NCBI GenBank assembly: GCA_004154925.1
Contig: QJNS01000709.1
Location: 1-64,000, forward strand
Length of the DNA: 64,000 nt
Reading direction: 5' to 3'
Origin: Monosporascus cannonballus
Taxonomy: Eukaryota; Ascomycota; Sordariomycetes; Xylariales
The notes under the pieces are model-generated. The model saw nothing but the letters and a program-made list of their open reading frames with translations, had not been told where the DNA came from and made no database searches. Positions 10,017 to 22,404 of this stretch are shown here, piece after piece. Numbering within the stretch: position 1 is the first letter of the stretch; every line of letters begins with the position of its first letter. The position numbers were made by a program, and so were the translations under genes.

Positions 10017-12528
10017 TTTGACTGCGTCGGGGTGTATTTCTTTCGGTGTTGGGGACTTCCCAGAAGCTGGCAAAGAGAAGGAGGATGATATACGGACGGA
10101 AAGTCGAGTGCCGTTTTAAAGGGAAGAAAGCTTAAGCCCGGATAGAATTTTATTGGCCGTGGAAGGACATGGAAGATCTGTCGCTGATGAATTGTAAATT
10201 GTAATCAGATGGTAATCCGTACGCGCAGGCAGCAAGGCATTCGAGAGGAAAAGACGTAACGCACGAGATGAGCGCACCGCATCCCAGCTTTAAGCCTTGA
10301 TGGCCCTCGAGGATCTTTCGTCGGACGACTGGAGATAACGACATCATTTTCCACTCCAAGTACATATTTAGCTACTTGCACATAACGTTAGTACCTATGC
10401 AAGCAAGTCCGTATCCTAATTCGCGTATGTGCTTTATCTGTAGCTTTGCATCCTCCGGCGACACTAAAACTACCTACCTGTCCCTACCCCACGTAGTACT
10501 TACTAAGTGCTACTCAGGTACCCCACAAGAGGGAGGTACTGTGCGTCAATAACCGATGCGCTCTTGGCTGCATCCACATCTGCCTGCAACCCCCACCTCC
10601 ACTAGTACATGCACCTGTACATGTAGAGCTACCTACATGCGGCCATGTAACCTCGGAGCTGGTAATTATCTCGATAACTAAGGGTGATAGGTCACCATGC
10701 GAGGCAGGTATTCGTCATTCAAGGCCAGATGGCAGCGCAGGTGCCGGGTCCGGGATCCAGAGGGCGATCCAGAACGACAGGGACGGGCTGCACGGGGCCC
10801 CGGCGGGGCAACTCTCCTATCGTGTACCGTCCCCGCAGGAGGCTCCGGCCTATTATGCCGCCAGCATCTCCGACGTGGCTCGCTAAAATTTTTATATCTT
10901 TTAAATCTTGCCAGCAAGCCGGTAGGGCCGGCCGCGCGGTCCCGGGCTGGCGATCCAGTAGATATATACTATGTTTATTATCTCCTGCACGTGGGTGTAA
11001 AGGGGAATCATCATCCATCCTCTTCGTATACGACCTGAGGACGATTTAGCGGCGATCTAACTACATCGTAGCGGCTGACGGGTTCCGCGGGTGGTCCGAA
11101 AGGCTTTATCAAAAAAAAAAAAAAACCTGCTTCCTCCTATTTGGGCTGCTGCTTGCTTTGTCGAATATAGTGGATTCGGAATGTCCATCACACAACTCTG
11201 TTCACTGCCTACCTACCTAGCATTCCGGATGCCCGAGGGTATGTCTCACCATCTGCCGTGAATCGGGGCCTGTGCCTCGTAAGTTAACTGATGAACGTGT
11301 CGCCCTACTGTCCGGCACCCAGGGTATGGTAGCCGGGAGCCTCGGGAGACACTCGAGCCTAGCTCTTGCGGACACGTAACGCTGAAGTGGTAGATACGGG
11401 ATGACAACAGTTCTTCATCGGACGAGCGCCATCGAGGATCATCGTGCAACCAGGCCTGATCGTGCAAAAATGAGTCTCGGTCTCACCATACCTAACATCA
11501 GGCAGCAATGATCATTTGTAATTGAACGGGGATACAGGACCGTAGCTATAGCCATCGGACGTCGTTCCCTAGAATGCTCGGGGGGGTCGGTTACGATACC
11601 GGGAGCGATGTCTCTTAGCGACGTCACTACGCCGTCTCGTTGGATCCCATTCGACGATCTCGGCTCCAGATTTCCGCTGTCTGACGACCCCACTAAACTC
11701 TATTCCCACTTCATCTAATAATGCGAGAGAGAACCCAAGCTGAGGGCCGTGGAGGTCTCGCTCTGTTAGTGTGGGACGTAGGAGCGTTGTAGAGGGCTTG
11801 CTTTATCAAGAGATTGCACCAGTCCAACGCCGTAATACCACGGGTGCATATCTACTACACAGGCATGGACAAGGCTCTTTAGTTTCGCCCAAACCGTCAA
11901 TCAAATGAAGGATAGTCTTGTTAGAAGCTGGGAGCTAGGTATCACCGAATCGATCATCTGATGCCTGTAACCCCTAACCGTAGCCCTAACCTACGTAAGA
12001 GTCCTCGTAAATACGCCAATCTGAGTAGGCTGGCCTCAGTTCTTTCTGGTATGATCCACACGCCATAGTCGCAGAGACGGAGAAAGGCGAGGAATCACCC
12101 GACTGATACAATTCCGGCATTTACCCCTGCCATTTCATGGCATATAGTCAGCTCAGACGGGGACTACATTGGCCCCTGGTCCCACAGTTCATAGAACCGT
12201 CGAGGGACATAACAAGGATTGCGGCATATGACTGATAGGTCACTGGGGCAAGGTGGAAGCAGTTACTATCAGCCGAAACACCCAGACAGGAAATTTCAAA
12301 TGATATTTAGGAGAGTATGTACGTAAAAAAAAAAAAAAAAAAAACCAAAAAANNNNNNNNNNTGAGATCATCTTAACGTATTTATATAAACAAATATATT
12401 TAAAATTAAGTTTTTTTTTAATTTTTTTTTTTTAATTTTTTTTTTAAAAAAAAAAAAAAAAAAAGGCTCGAATCCGGTCTTCGCTGATGATAGTAGTCAT
12501 AAAATTCGACCAACTCCGTTGCAGGTCC
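10017..12528. other. gene-free 2.5 kb with an assembly gap
   Basis: No supported gene. It contains the DDI1 promoter, a 15-base A-run near 11111, short CCCTAAC motifs near 11973 and 11984, and an A/T-tract block with 10 Ns at 12353-12362. It ends at the 3' side of the SERINC gene. Confidence 0.55.
12325..12464. repeat. homopolymer A/T block around a 10-N assembly gap
   Basis: A 20-base A-run (12325-12344), ten Ns (12353-12362), an AT-rich spacer, three T-tracts separated by AA (about 12411-12445), and a 19-base A-run (12446-12464). The composition is unlike the mixed flanks. T-tracts next to the A-run could fold back. The Ns mark an unresolved join, so the true length is unknown. Confidence 0.85.
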
Positions 12529-14100
12529 TTAGGAAGCGCCAAAGCGATCTGGGCACACGGCCGGTGCCACCAGAGTCCAGACGTACAAGCAGTAGCAGAG
12601 CCACGCGCTGACAATCTTCACCCAACTAGCCCAGTACGTGCGTCCAACAGTCGCAAAACCGTCCTTGTTCATTGCCTCCTCTCCCTTCCACCCGGAAACA
12701 AGCAATGTTCCGACCCAGCAAGTAGCCAGAAAGAAGATGATGTGGAAGATCGAGTAGCTGTACTGCGTATTCGATCGCTCATCATCGTGGGGCGTGTTGC
12801 CGCTGCGGTCGTCATCCTCATCGTCCGACAGGAGGGCGTCCGCCGGCAGACTACCTTCCTCGACGGCTCTGCGCAGAGCTTCAGCCCTCATTTCGCGAGG
12901 ACCGGGCTGTTGGGTAACGAGATCGTGTTCATCGTCGTCGGGAAGTCGAATGCCGCCTCCGTTGTTGCCCAAGCCAAGACTCTGAGTCGCAGCGCGCGTG
13001 GTTGTGTAGGCGACAGTAAGCATGGTCGCGATGGCGCCAATGACAACAGAGGTCGTGCGGGTGCCCTGGGCGCGGATCAGAGGGTTGCACTTGTTGTCGT
13101 CTGGCTCCATCGACACGGCAGACATGGTAAGATAGGTGCAGTAAACAGCAACCATGGCGGCTTGAGCCAGACCTGCTTTGGCGTTGTACTCCTGGACCGT
13201 TGGATGCACAGATATGAACGATATGGCAATCCAGAATATCAGGTTGATGGTAATGGCCGCCTGGTTCATGGCACAACGGCCCCCTGCGAAGAAAATGTAC
13301 TGGACGATAGTCATGCCTAGCGAAGCCAAATACATGCCCAAAGTCGAGCCGATAAGAATGGTCCTCCAGAATGCCGATTCGGTGTTTTCGATCTTCTCGA
13401 GACAATACTCGGCCCAGGTATGCGCGAGATCAACCAAGAGAATAAGACCGAGTATGAGGAAGAGCATGGCGCCGAAAAAGGCGAAATAGTTGCCCCAAAC
13501 CTTAAAGAACTCGTCGGGAATTAGGAAGGACAGGACTATGAAAGCCAGCCAGGCAATAACCTTGGGTCCCCAGTAACCATTCTGTAGAGCGGCGCGCGGA
13601 TTCTTAGAGGAGTTGACGCCGACTAGCAGGCCAGCGAATATGAGATGGAATAGTCCGAGAGCGAAGTTGATCCTGTGGACTGCGAGCCACCCGTAACATT
13701 GGCCGTTAGGACAGTTAATCTTGACATAGTCGAGCGTGAGATGTTGCAGCTTTTCGATGGCCCACGGAGTAAGCATAATCCAGGCTAGTATAGAGTTGAC
13801 AAGGAGAATAAGGGCGTATGCGATACGAGTGGCGATGCTATCACGGAGCTGTTAGCGGAACGTCCGGCTGGTGAATTATTGAGAAGTCGTAGGGATACCT
13901 GTTACCACACTTCCCACAAGCGCTGCAAACCACGGAACATGTCGCGGCACCACAACAGCTGGCGGCGAAGGAAATAACCTGTTCGGAAAAGGAGCATTGT
14001 TAGAACCGACGAGTGGCTGTCTGGCTAGTCTGAATGGCTCGGGACGTACAGTGCCCATGCTGGGTACCGCCAGTAGCGGTAGGGAAAGTAATGCGCCCAT
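12529..14100 (-). CDS. TMS1: SERINC/Tms1 family multi-pass membrane protein
   Basis: Predicted 479-aa multi-pass membrane protein of the TDE1/SERINC family; yeast Tms1 is vacuolar, and a role in serine-lipid handling is only suggested for the family. Three exons: 14100-14050 (MGALLSLPLLAVPSMGT), 13978-13899 (ISFAASCCGAATCS then CSACGKCGN) and 13837-12529, with introns 14049-13979 and 13898-13838. The join gives GNSIATRIAYALILLVN, matching the family's N-terminal order. The Cys-rich first segment is a SERINC hallmark. About ten hydrophobic segments follow, with an acidic loop near residue 400 (SDDEDDDRSGN) before the last two helices. An in-frame ATG at 14115 is less likely because the family begins at MGA. 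It shares an 858-bp divergent intergenic region with the MFS gene. Confidence 0.95.
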
Positions 14101-14958
14101 TATATTCGGCTGCAACCGATAGCGCGGCGTCGATGGAGTTTACTTCAGAGATGATGAAGTCTTTGCGTTTGGCCGCGGGTTGACGAGGTTAATCTGGATG
14201 GCGAAGCACGAGGAGTCGACGGCTCCGAGGCGACCAAAGATCAACATGTTTAAGCACGAGCCACCTTGGGGATATGGAGGGAAGAATTACGTAGTTATCA
14301 ACGCACGGCGGACTCGGCATCCGGGCTAGAGCAAGGTACCTAGGTACATCGCATCCTAGAGGTCACTTGGCTCGAAGCCGGGGAAGGTCGAATGCCGAAA
14401 TCCCGAACCAAGCTACGAAGTACCTACCTACCTACGGGTGGTCAAATGGAGGATATGCAATAGCCAGAGAGGACAAATTGGGCAAATTGTACTGCACGAA
14501 GTACAATCGCATAGAAAGGGGAACGCGACGGTACGCACGGTAACCTGAGGCTCTTGCAATATATCCGGTCACGTTCCATCCCCCTGAAGGCTGTTCCACC
14601 TGCGCATCAGCATGTGCGAATTATATCTTTAGAGATTCCTCTCCTTTCTGTTTCTTTTAAGAACGTCGGCTTAGCGATACGATACATGGAATATAATTAC
14701 CCACCTACCCTAAGATTCTTTCAATTTGTCGAGGAACGACCAGTATTGCGATCCGACCTTCCGCCCGACATCGCTATCTAGGAAATCGATCCTGGCCACA
14801 CAAAGCTTTCCAATCTAACGTGTTGGATATTCGAAAGCGCGCCTGATCCAGTCAAGACGCTTCTGACTAAAGCTACGGCGGACATAATATCTGGATTGGC
14901 GGGCCACGCCGATTTCAAGTTAAGGGAGATATGGTCTTATAGAAGCAAATAAGTCATC
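14101..14958. promoter_or_regulatory. divergent intergenic region TMS1 / MFS transporter
   Basis: 858 bp between opposing start codons, so it must hold both promoters. It has a perfect 12-bp palindrome GTACCTAGGTAC at 14336-14347 and TACCTACC repeats near 14422. No specific factor site can be assigned. Confidence 0.5.
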
Positions 14959-16744
14959 ATGGCGTTGGATAACCAGCTCGACAATGCTCGCATTGTATCG
15001 AGCATGGCTGCGACGGCCATCGCTTTGGCCTGTGGAACCAACGTAAGCTCGAAACAAAACAAAGTATTACACCTGGGGATTACACCTGACCATGAACGGT
15101 AGTACGTCTATTCGGCATGGGCACCGCAGTTCGCCGACAGACTGTCCCTATCCGCGACCGAATCCAACCTCATAGGCCTCGCTGGCAACCTGGGCATGTA
15201 CTCGATGGGCATACCTATAGGCATGTTTGTGGATACTAAAGGGCCGCGGCCAGCTGTTATAATTGGTTCCGTCTTGCTCTTCGTTGGTTACTACCCCTTA
15301 CATCTAGCCTACGATGCCGGTCATGGCTCCGTCGCTTGGATGTCATTCTTCTCCTTCCTTTCAGGCCTAGGAGGTTGTACGGCTTTCGCTTCTGCCATCA
15401 AGACCTCCGCTCTGAACTGGCCTCGTCATCGTGGGACTGCCACTGCTTTTCCTCTCGCCGCTTTTGGCTTGAGCGCTTTCTTCTTTGCATTAATCGGCTC
15501 CATCTTCTTCCCGGGCAGTCCAGGGAGGTTCCTTCTGGTCTTGGCCTGCGGAACCTCTGGTCTAACTCTCGTTGGATTTTTCTTTTTACGCGTGCTTCCG
15601 CCACCCCCGCACTATCACGCAGTTCGCACCACCGAACCTAGCATGTCCGGCTCCCAACAGCTACGCGGAACAGCTTCGCAGCGGTCCAAGATCCACCGCG
15701 CTGGTCGCGGAGACTCTGATGAACCTGGTATGTCGCCCAATGCCACCACCACGACCCGAGACGCCTCAGACCTAGGGAACGAGGCTACTACCACAACCCG
15801 ATATACCCTTTCCCAAAATGCCGGGAGCGTCGAGCAAGCTGCAGGTTCGGCTTCTGCAGCCTCTGTGGAAGAGGCAGGAGAGACGTCCTCTCTCATGTCT
15901 CGATCTCGATCATCCACCGCTTCCTCAATCCCGGGCGAAGTTTTAGTGCAGAGCAGTGTTGATATGGATCGTTCTCATCGTGTAGATATTCGGGGTGCTG
16001 CGCTTCTTAAGAACCTGGAATTCTGGCAGCTGTTCATCGTCATGGGGATCCTCTCGGGCATCGGTCTCATGACCATCAAGTAAGTGCCGTAGCCCCTTGC
16101 GGAAGGTATTGTGCGGTCGCTCATCGTGATGTAGCAACATCGGAAATAGCACCATAGCTCTCTGGACACACTACGACGACTCGATCGACGACAAGACGCT
16201 AGCTCTCCAGCAGCAACTGCACGTTTCCGTTCTCTCGCTCGGTAGCTTCGCGGGTCGGCTTCTTAGTGGCGTCGGTTCGGACTTCCTCGTCAAAGTGCTA
16301 CGCGCTAGTCGCGTATGGTGTCTTGTCATCGCCTCGGGAATCTTCTCTGTCGCGCAACTCTGCGCTCTGAACATCGTCAACCCGCATCTACTGGGTTTCG
16401 TGTCGGGGTTCAGCGGCCTCGGTTACGGCTTGCTCTTCGGCGTATTCCCATCCATCGTGGCCGAGTCATTCGGAATCCATGGCTTGAGCCAGAACTGGGG
16501 CGCCATGACTCTGTCGCCCGTTGCCTCGAGCAACATCTTTAACCTCTTCTACGGCGCCGTGTTCGACGCGCACTCTGTGATCGAAGCGGACGGGAGTAGG
16601 TCATGCGCTGAGGGGTTGGAATGCTACCGGGCTGCCTACTTTGTGACGTTATGTGCCTGCTTCTTAGGGTTCGGGGTCACATTGTGGGTCATAAGGCACC
16701 AGTGGAAGACGAGGCTGGCCGAGAGCTTCCAACCAAAGGACTAG
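14959..16744 (+). CDS. nodulin-like (Mch1-type) MFS transporter
   Basis: Predicted 556-aa membrane transporter of the major facilitator superfamily, resembling yeast Mch1 and plant nodulin-like proteins; the substrate is unknown. Exons 14959-15042, 15103-16079 and 16135-16744. Intron 1 joins ALACGTN to YVYSAWAPQF, intron 2 joins GLMTI to NNIGNSTIALW. The first half carries NLIGLAGNLGMYSMGIPIG and VDTKGPRP, the usual helix 2-3 region. A long hydrophilic Ser/Thr-rich loop separates two six-helix halves. The second half has LGSFAGRLLSG and GLGYGLLFGVFPSIVAESFG, typical of this subfamily. The Mch1 label is by resemblance only, since many fungal paralogues share these motifs. Confidence 0.88.
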
Positions 16745-17317
16745 AAAGTCCCTAGATACTCTCATGGTAGAGTGTCCATTTATTGTAGACTACTGAGGAC
16801 CGAGAAACCCCCGGCGGGCCCAGAACTGCCGTTTTGGTTACAAGTATGAACCTAGATAATCACAGAATATATACGGAAACTAGAAACGGAAAATAGACGC
16901 GTGTAACTCTGTGAGTGTCAAACACAAGTAATCGCATTGTGCATACCATATTCTTGTCTCTGGTGAATCTGAATCGACTCTATCAACGCCTAAGGGGGCC
17001 ATGGGGGTCCGATCACGCCTCGAACGAGGGCCATTTTATTTGTTTTATCGTTACGCTATGTAGCCCAGCCTCCTTAATTCTCTACTCTTACACGAATTCG
17101 TTATCTGTCACACATGCTCATGAGAGCTTTCATCCAGCGTAAAACAATCGTTCATCCACCCGCTCATCTGCCGACCCCATTCATCCATGACATATAACAC
17201 AACTCCGTTCAGGGCTGCGCCGAACCCGCTCCCTACCTAACACACGCATCATACACCGCCTCCCTACCTCCTCAAGCAATCCACAAAAATCGAATCATAA
17301 TTTCGTTCGCTTCACTC
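16745..17317. other. convergent 3' intergenic region
   Basis: About 570 bp between the stop codons of the MFS gene and the membrane-protein gene. It should contain the 3' UTRs. I see no gene or repeat. Confidence 0.55.
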
Positions 17318-19368
17318 TCAAGCAGGCATCGAAGTCATGAGACCCTTAAGCAGGGTGCCCGAGTACCCGCCCTGGGCAGTAGCGGGTCCCGCCATGCCCT
17401 CCTCGGCCGCTCGGCCGCTGACGTTGCGCCGGTAGCCCCTGCCGGCGCCGTGGCCGTTGTGGTAGTCGGTGCCCGACGACACCTGGCGCGGGCTGCCGAC
17501 CATGACGGGCGGCGTCGCCGACCGCAGGTCGCCGTACGGCCGCGCGTAGAACAGCGCCTCCTCGCCCCCCTGGAACGAGGGGTCCCTCCGCCCGTTCGCC
17601 CCGCCGCCCCCGGCCTTCGGCACCGCCAACCGCTGCTCGTCCGCGATGTCCCGGCTCCCGCTCGCGGCGTCCCCGTCCGCCTGCGACAGCGCGGCCGTGC
17701 GCGGGGGATGCAGGCGCAGCGGGTTCGGGTGCAGGCTCGTCTTGCGGCCAACCATCGCGTAGTCCCCGCGGAATTCGTCGCCGGAGTCGTTGTCCGAGTC
17801 GTCCGAGTGGAACTCGTACCGGCGGTCGGGGTGCATCATGTCGTTCTCGCGGTCCGAGTCGCTGCCGTCGCCGTCGCCGTACGGCTGCGCCAGGGCCTCG
17901 TAAGCCCGGCCCCTGTCCTCCTCGGCGGCGCGCTCGGCGGCGGCGCGCTGCCGCTGCTGCGTGCGGTTCACCAGCGATTCGGACGCGTACCACGTCTCCA
18001 TGAAGCGCGGCGCCCGCACCGGCGACGCGCTGCCGCTGTTCTTGCCGCTGTTGTCGCCGCTACCGGTCGGGCCTTGCGGGCCCGCCACGCTGTTAGGCCG
18101 CGACGAGTAGCCCTTGTGCAGCGGGAGCTCGGCGTAGCCGCCCCGCGGCAACGGCGGCAGGGGCGCGGACATGTGCTTCTTCTTGGCCGCGGCGTCAGGG
18201 GCGGAGGGTGGAGCGCTGTTGCGCTTCGGTGGCGACGAGCTGCCGGGCACGATCTGGTACTGGCGGCTGGGGAGGTCGGAGCGCGAGTCGCGGTGGGAGG
18301 AGCCGAACGAGTCCCTGGACCCCTCGCGCGTGTGCATGAATGGGATGCTGGGCGGCCGCGAGGAGACTTCCTCGTAGGGCGCTCCCGAGCGGCGGCGGTC
18401 CTCGAGCGGGGTCGACAGGCGCTTCGTGCTCTCCGTCTCCCATGTGGCCGTGGTGGCCACCGACGACTTGTTGCGCTTGTGCGCGCGACGCGTCAGATTG
18501 TCCTCGAGAGGGTTCATGTCCGGCGGCATCCGAGCGATGCGCCGGAACATGAGGCCCAGGTACGTCGAGACGGCGAGAGAGACCACGTGCAGCCCGCCGG
18601 CCACGATCAGCGTGTAGTATTCGGCGCGGACGAAGAACACGGCGAGGTCCTTGTTGCCCAGCAGCGTCGTCCAGCCCCCGCCCTGGCTGTGCACCAGCGC
18701 CGCCCCCAAGCCGTACAGGCCCGCGGTGGCGAGGTCATGGACGGCGGAGAAGCACTGGTACGCCGCCGCGGACGCGGGGGGCCTGACGCGCGCAGGTCGC
18801 GCGTGATGGTAAATCGAGTAGATACAGCTGACGGCCACCACTCCGGGCTGTGGGATCGGTCAGGTTGGATTGCTGTGCATACGTAGATCTGGAAGTTGGG
18901 GTGAATACGTACGACGATTCTCATGACCCAGGCAAGCCTAGGCTCGACCTCAGAGATCAAAATCATGAGCGCAACTAGGCCGAGCCCTCCAACCAGCTCA
19001 AGGCAGCGGAGACCTAGTTGAACGCGTCTGGTGAATTTAATCCACCACTTCGACGTGCCGCTCATAGGGCGGAAATCCATACTTCGGCCGGGTGGGATCG
19101 CATGTGCACTAGGGAACACCGCGTGTCAGTACGGCACGCCCGGGTCCGTGAATATATCCCATCCATCTAATCATCACTCGGGCGGGCAAAACACTCACTC
19201 GGGATGGCGGTTGAAGGTAATGAACGGTCCTTCCCGCTTGGGTTTCTTCGGCTTCGGCTCCCAGCTCGCCCTCGTGACAGCCTTGGGGTCGAACTCCTTC
19301 TCGGGATACTGGCCGCTGCTCCTCGTCGCCGCACCATCGTATATGAAAGGCTGTTGAGCCCCCATCAT
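17318..19368 (-). CDS. conserved fungal four-helix membrane protein
   Basis: I do not recognise a named function. The predicted 631-aa protein has three exons: 19368-19199, 19108-18913 and 18847-17318 (introns 19198-19109 with branch CTGAC, and 18912-18848). The cytosolic-looking start MMGAQQPFIYDGAATR and EFDPKAVTRASWEPK is followed by a basic KWWIKFTRRVQ stretch. Four hydrophobic segments then follow, the last ending RRIARMPPDMNPLEDNL. The C-terminal two-thirds is a disordered, Ser/Pro/Arg-rich tail ending MTSMPA. This layout suggests a plasma-membrane or cortical protein with a long cytoplasmic tail, which is inference. The tail exon is very GC-rich, so long shadow ORFs appear on the other strand. 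The second ATG (19365) is an equally good start. It is divergent with ARH1. Confidence 0.85.
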
Positions 19369-19993
19369 CTACCAACGACGCGATCCAGCGCGCTGAGTGG
19401 TTAAGACTTCTTCTTCTCTGCAGACTTAATAAGAAAAAAAATAGGGGTGTGAAGGAATGCGCGGCCTTAAAAATGTAGAAAAGAGTAAGGAGAAAGGAGT
19501 TCTCGGTGTGGGCATAAGTCTGCGCCGGCAATACATATGGTTGGTCGGGGACCATTGCGGGATGACGATGCAGGTGTGCTGTCAGTCACGTTGACCGGGC
19601 AACCAGCAGCCCAACCCCCAACATGATTAGCTCTAGCCTATCAAACGAGGTCACTAGCCGTCACCTCGTCACAAAACCCTAGCGTGGCTACTCTCCGTGT
19701 CCGTAGGAGAATAGTAGAATGCTTAGACGGGGTTTGGTGGGATTCTATCTAGTAATAGGATCTTTATTGGGGAGATGGAGCTGAACCTCTACCTGTTCCG
19801 TCTAACGGCTCATTCTCGTTAAGCTACTGGTTTCGCCGACGGCTTCCAGCCTTTCGTACTGGTGACTGTCCAGCGGCCTCGGACTTCGGCGGAAGTTCAA
19901 CTGCGGCCCCAACGGCGATTCCGATTTCATCAATGACATCATTGTTTAAGCGCCTTTTATGATTTACCTTCCACGTAATCGAAGTGATCTATC
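19369..19993. promoter_or_regulatory. divergent intergenic region membrane protein / ARH1
   Basis: 625 bp between opposing start codons, so it holds both promoters. It includes AAACCCTAG near 19673. No gene is seen. Confidence 0.45.
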
Positions 19994-21666
19994 ATGTCTT
20001 CAGTCGCAAAGTCGTGGCTTTGCAACGCATGCAAACGCAAGACACTGTTGAGTACGTGTAGTAGAGTTTCCCGGTTCGTCGCCTTCAGGAGCCCTTATTC
20101 GACAGCCAGCCGAGATGGCAAGCCGTTCCGGATGGCCGTGGTCGGCTCCGGCCCCGCGGGTTTCTACACGGCGTACCGGGTCATGACGAGGATCCAGGGA
20201 GCCAAGGTTGACATGTTCGAGGCCCTGCCGGTCCCGTTCGGCCTCGTGAGGTTCGGGGTCGCGCCCGACCACCCGGAAGTCAAGGTCTGAGTCATCGCAC
20301 CCGAAGACCAAGGAGGCGCATACCATTAACCGATTCCCCGCAGAATTGCCAGGAGAAGTTCGAGGAGGTCGCCGGCTCGCCGGACTTCACCTTCATCGGA
20401 AATGTCTCGGTCGGCAACCCGGGCGGCCACTTCGACGGCTGCACGGTCCCCGTGCGGTCCGTGATGCGCCACTACGACGCCGTGGTCTTCGCCTACGGCG
20501 CGTCCAAGGACAGAAGGCTCGGCATCCCGGGGGAGTCGGACCTGCGAGGCATCTACTCGGCGCGCGAGTTTGTGGGTTGGTACAACGGCCTGCCCGAGTA
20601 CGCGGACCTGGACCCGGACCTGACCAGGGGAGACGAGGCCGTGATTATCGGGCAGGGCAACGTGGCGCTGGATGTCGCGCGGATGCTCCTCGAGAACGTG
20701 GACGTCCTTCGCAAGTCCGATATCACGGAGGCGGCCATTGAGAAGCTTTTGAAGAGCCGGATCAAGCGGGTGCATGTCGTCGGAAGGAGAGGTCCCATGC
20801 AAGTGAGCGGTCCCAACTAACCTGCCTAGACGGCGGATGGAGCTGATTGCATGACAAAGGCAGCATTTACGATTAAGGAGGTCCGGGAGCTGATGAAGCT
20901 TCACGGAGTGGGCTTCCATCCGATGGACATGTCGCTCCTCCCAGATGAGATCTCGAAGCTGCCCCGAGCCCGCAGGAGGCTCGTGGAGGTCATGGTGAAA
21001 GGCTCCGCGACCAAAGTCGAGGACGCCGCCGCCTCCTGGTCGCTTGATTTTTGTCTGTCGCCCACCGAATTCGTAGGCGACGCGGACGGCAACGTGCGAA
21101 GCACCATCTTCGAGCGGACTTCCCTGGCGGCGCCGTTCGATCCGTCTTCCGCCGTCGCCGGCACGGGGGGAAGGGTGGAGATACCCTCGCCGGTGGTTTT
21201 CCGGTCCATCGGCTACGAGTCCGAGGCGCTTCCCGGATTCCTGGAGGCGGGGATCCTGTTCGACGAAGCGAAGGGCGTTATCCGGAACGACGGCCTGGGC
21301 CGCGTGCTACGGGCGCCCAAAGATGGCGACAACGCCGAATCGCAACCGTCCATTCTTCCCGGGGTCTACTGTGCGGGCTGGGTCAAGCGGGGCCCGACGG
21401 GTGTCATTGCCTCGACCATGGAAGATGCCTTCTCGACTGGCGACGCGATCGCGTCGGACTGGAGCGCGGGGTCGCTGCTCCCCGCGGGAGAAAGCAACTC
21501 CGGCTGGGATGCCCTGCGGACCGAGATGGATGGTCACAATTGCAGGATCATAGGATGGGAGGACTGGCATAAGATAGACAAGGCCGAGAAGGAAAGGGGC
21601 CTGTTGCTGGGGAAGGAGAGAGAGAAGCTCACAAGCACAAGTGAGATGCTGTCTGTTGTACAATAA
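19994..21666 (+). CDS. ARH1: mitochondrial NADPH-adrenodoxin/ferredoxin oxidoreductase
   Basis: FAD enzyme of the mitochondrial matrix that passes electrons from NADPH to ferredoxin for Fe-S cluster and heme A synthesis. Predicted 518 aa in three exons: 19994-20284, 20344-20802 and 20860-21666. Residues 1-40 are basic, Ser-rich and lack acid residues, as in a mitochondrial presequence. The FAD site is RMAVVGSGPAGFYTA, followed by PFGLVRFGVAPDHPEVK. Intron 1 joins HPEVK to NCQEKFEEVAG and has an unusual GTCTGA donor. The NADPH site is IIGQGNVALDVARML and VHVVGRRGPMQ. Intron 2 joins GPMQ to AAFTIKEVREL. A C-terminal YCAGWVKRGPTGVIASTM closes the FAD pocket. Each join restores family sequence exactly in frame. 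Confidence 0.96.
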
Positions 21667-22404
21667 AGGGATAGATACCCTTCGAGTCCTCTGATGTATC
21701 GCCTAGGGTATAATTGCAACCGGGTGAATAATAGCCCCCTTTGAAGGCGCTCAGTATTACCCACTCTAAGGCTAGCCCTTCCCAATAGGGAGCCGGGGGA
21801 TGTGAACTTTATAGGTCTAATTAGAAACCTTCTCTATCCGGCGTGTAAAAAGCACTCGGCGCTTCACCTTTGACGTCGGCCAGCAGTCCGACGACCTCGG
21901 TAGGCCAGACGATCATGTATATTAGAAAAGGCACAACGGTATAGCACAGATGCTAGCATGTGTTGTTACCCTCATTGAAAGTCACATCCCATTATGATCA
22001 TTTCCTCCCCAACGTATAAAGCGGCGGAAAACTACCAACAAACAGGATTTTTATTCCTAATCAAACTCCTGTGATGTTACATACCGGTTTCGGTGTCGAA
22101 GACTATACTTCCATAAAAGGAGGAAAAGGGGTCTTGATTCCATTGACGACCAGCCGTGAAACGCCGAAACATCCGCAAACTCTCAGATCACTCATCTCAA
22201 GAAACCGACCTTATTCGCCACATACCTCGAGGCTTCTTTCACCCTCTCATCTCAGTCCAGTGGTCTCTTGTCTAAGGGAATATTCTCCCCGCGGACAATG
22301 CGCCGTCCATCTATGAGGGGGTGCAGGACAACAAATGCCCTGTTTTCCCGAAATGCTGCCGACGACACCAGCCTCGAGCAGTATTATGCGCCTGGTCCAT
22401 CTCA
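21667..22404. other. convergent 3' intergenic region ARH1/RSC8
   Basis: About 740 bp between two stop codons. No supported gene; the plus-strand ORF at 22071-22316 has no domain or homology cue. Confidence 0.5.

Noticed and set aside
12461..12500. T-loop-like GGCTCGAATCCGG after the A-run, as a possible tRNA
   Set aside because: No A-box upstream (only homopolymer) and no pairing stems.
12487..13320. 277-aa plus-strand ORF
   Set aside because: Antisense to the SERINC coding exon, whose protein is well conserved.
17450..18886. 478-aa plus-strand ORF
   Set aside because: Shadow of the GC-rich tail exon of the minus-strand membrane protein; Arg/Val-rich with no domain.
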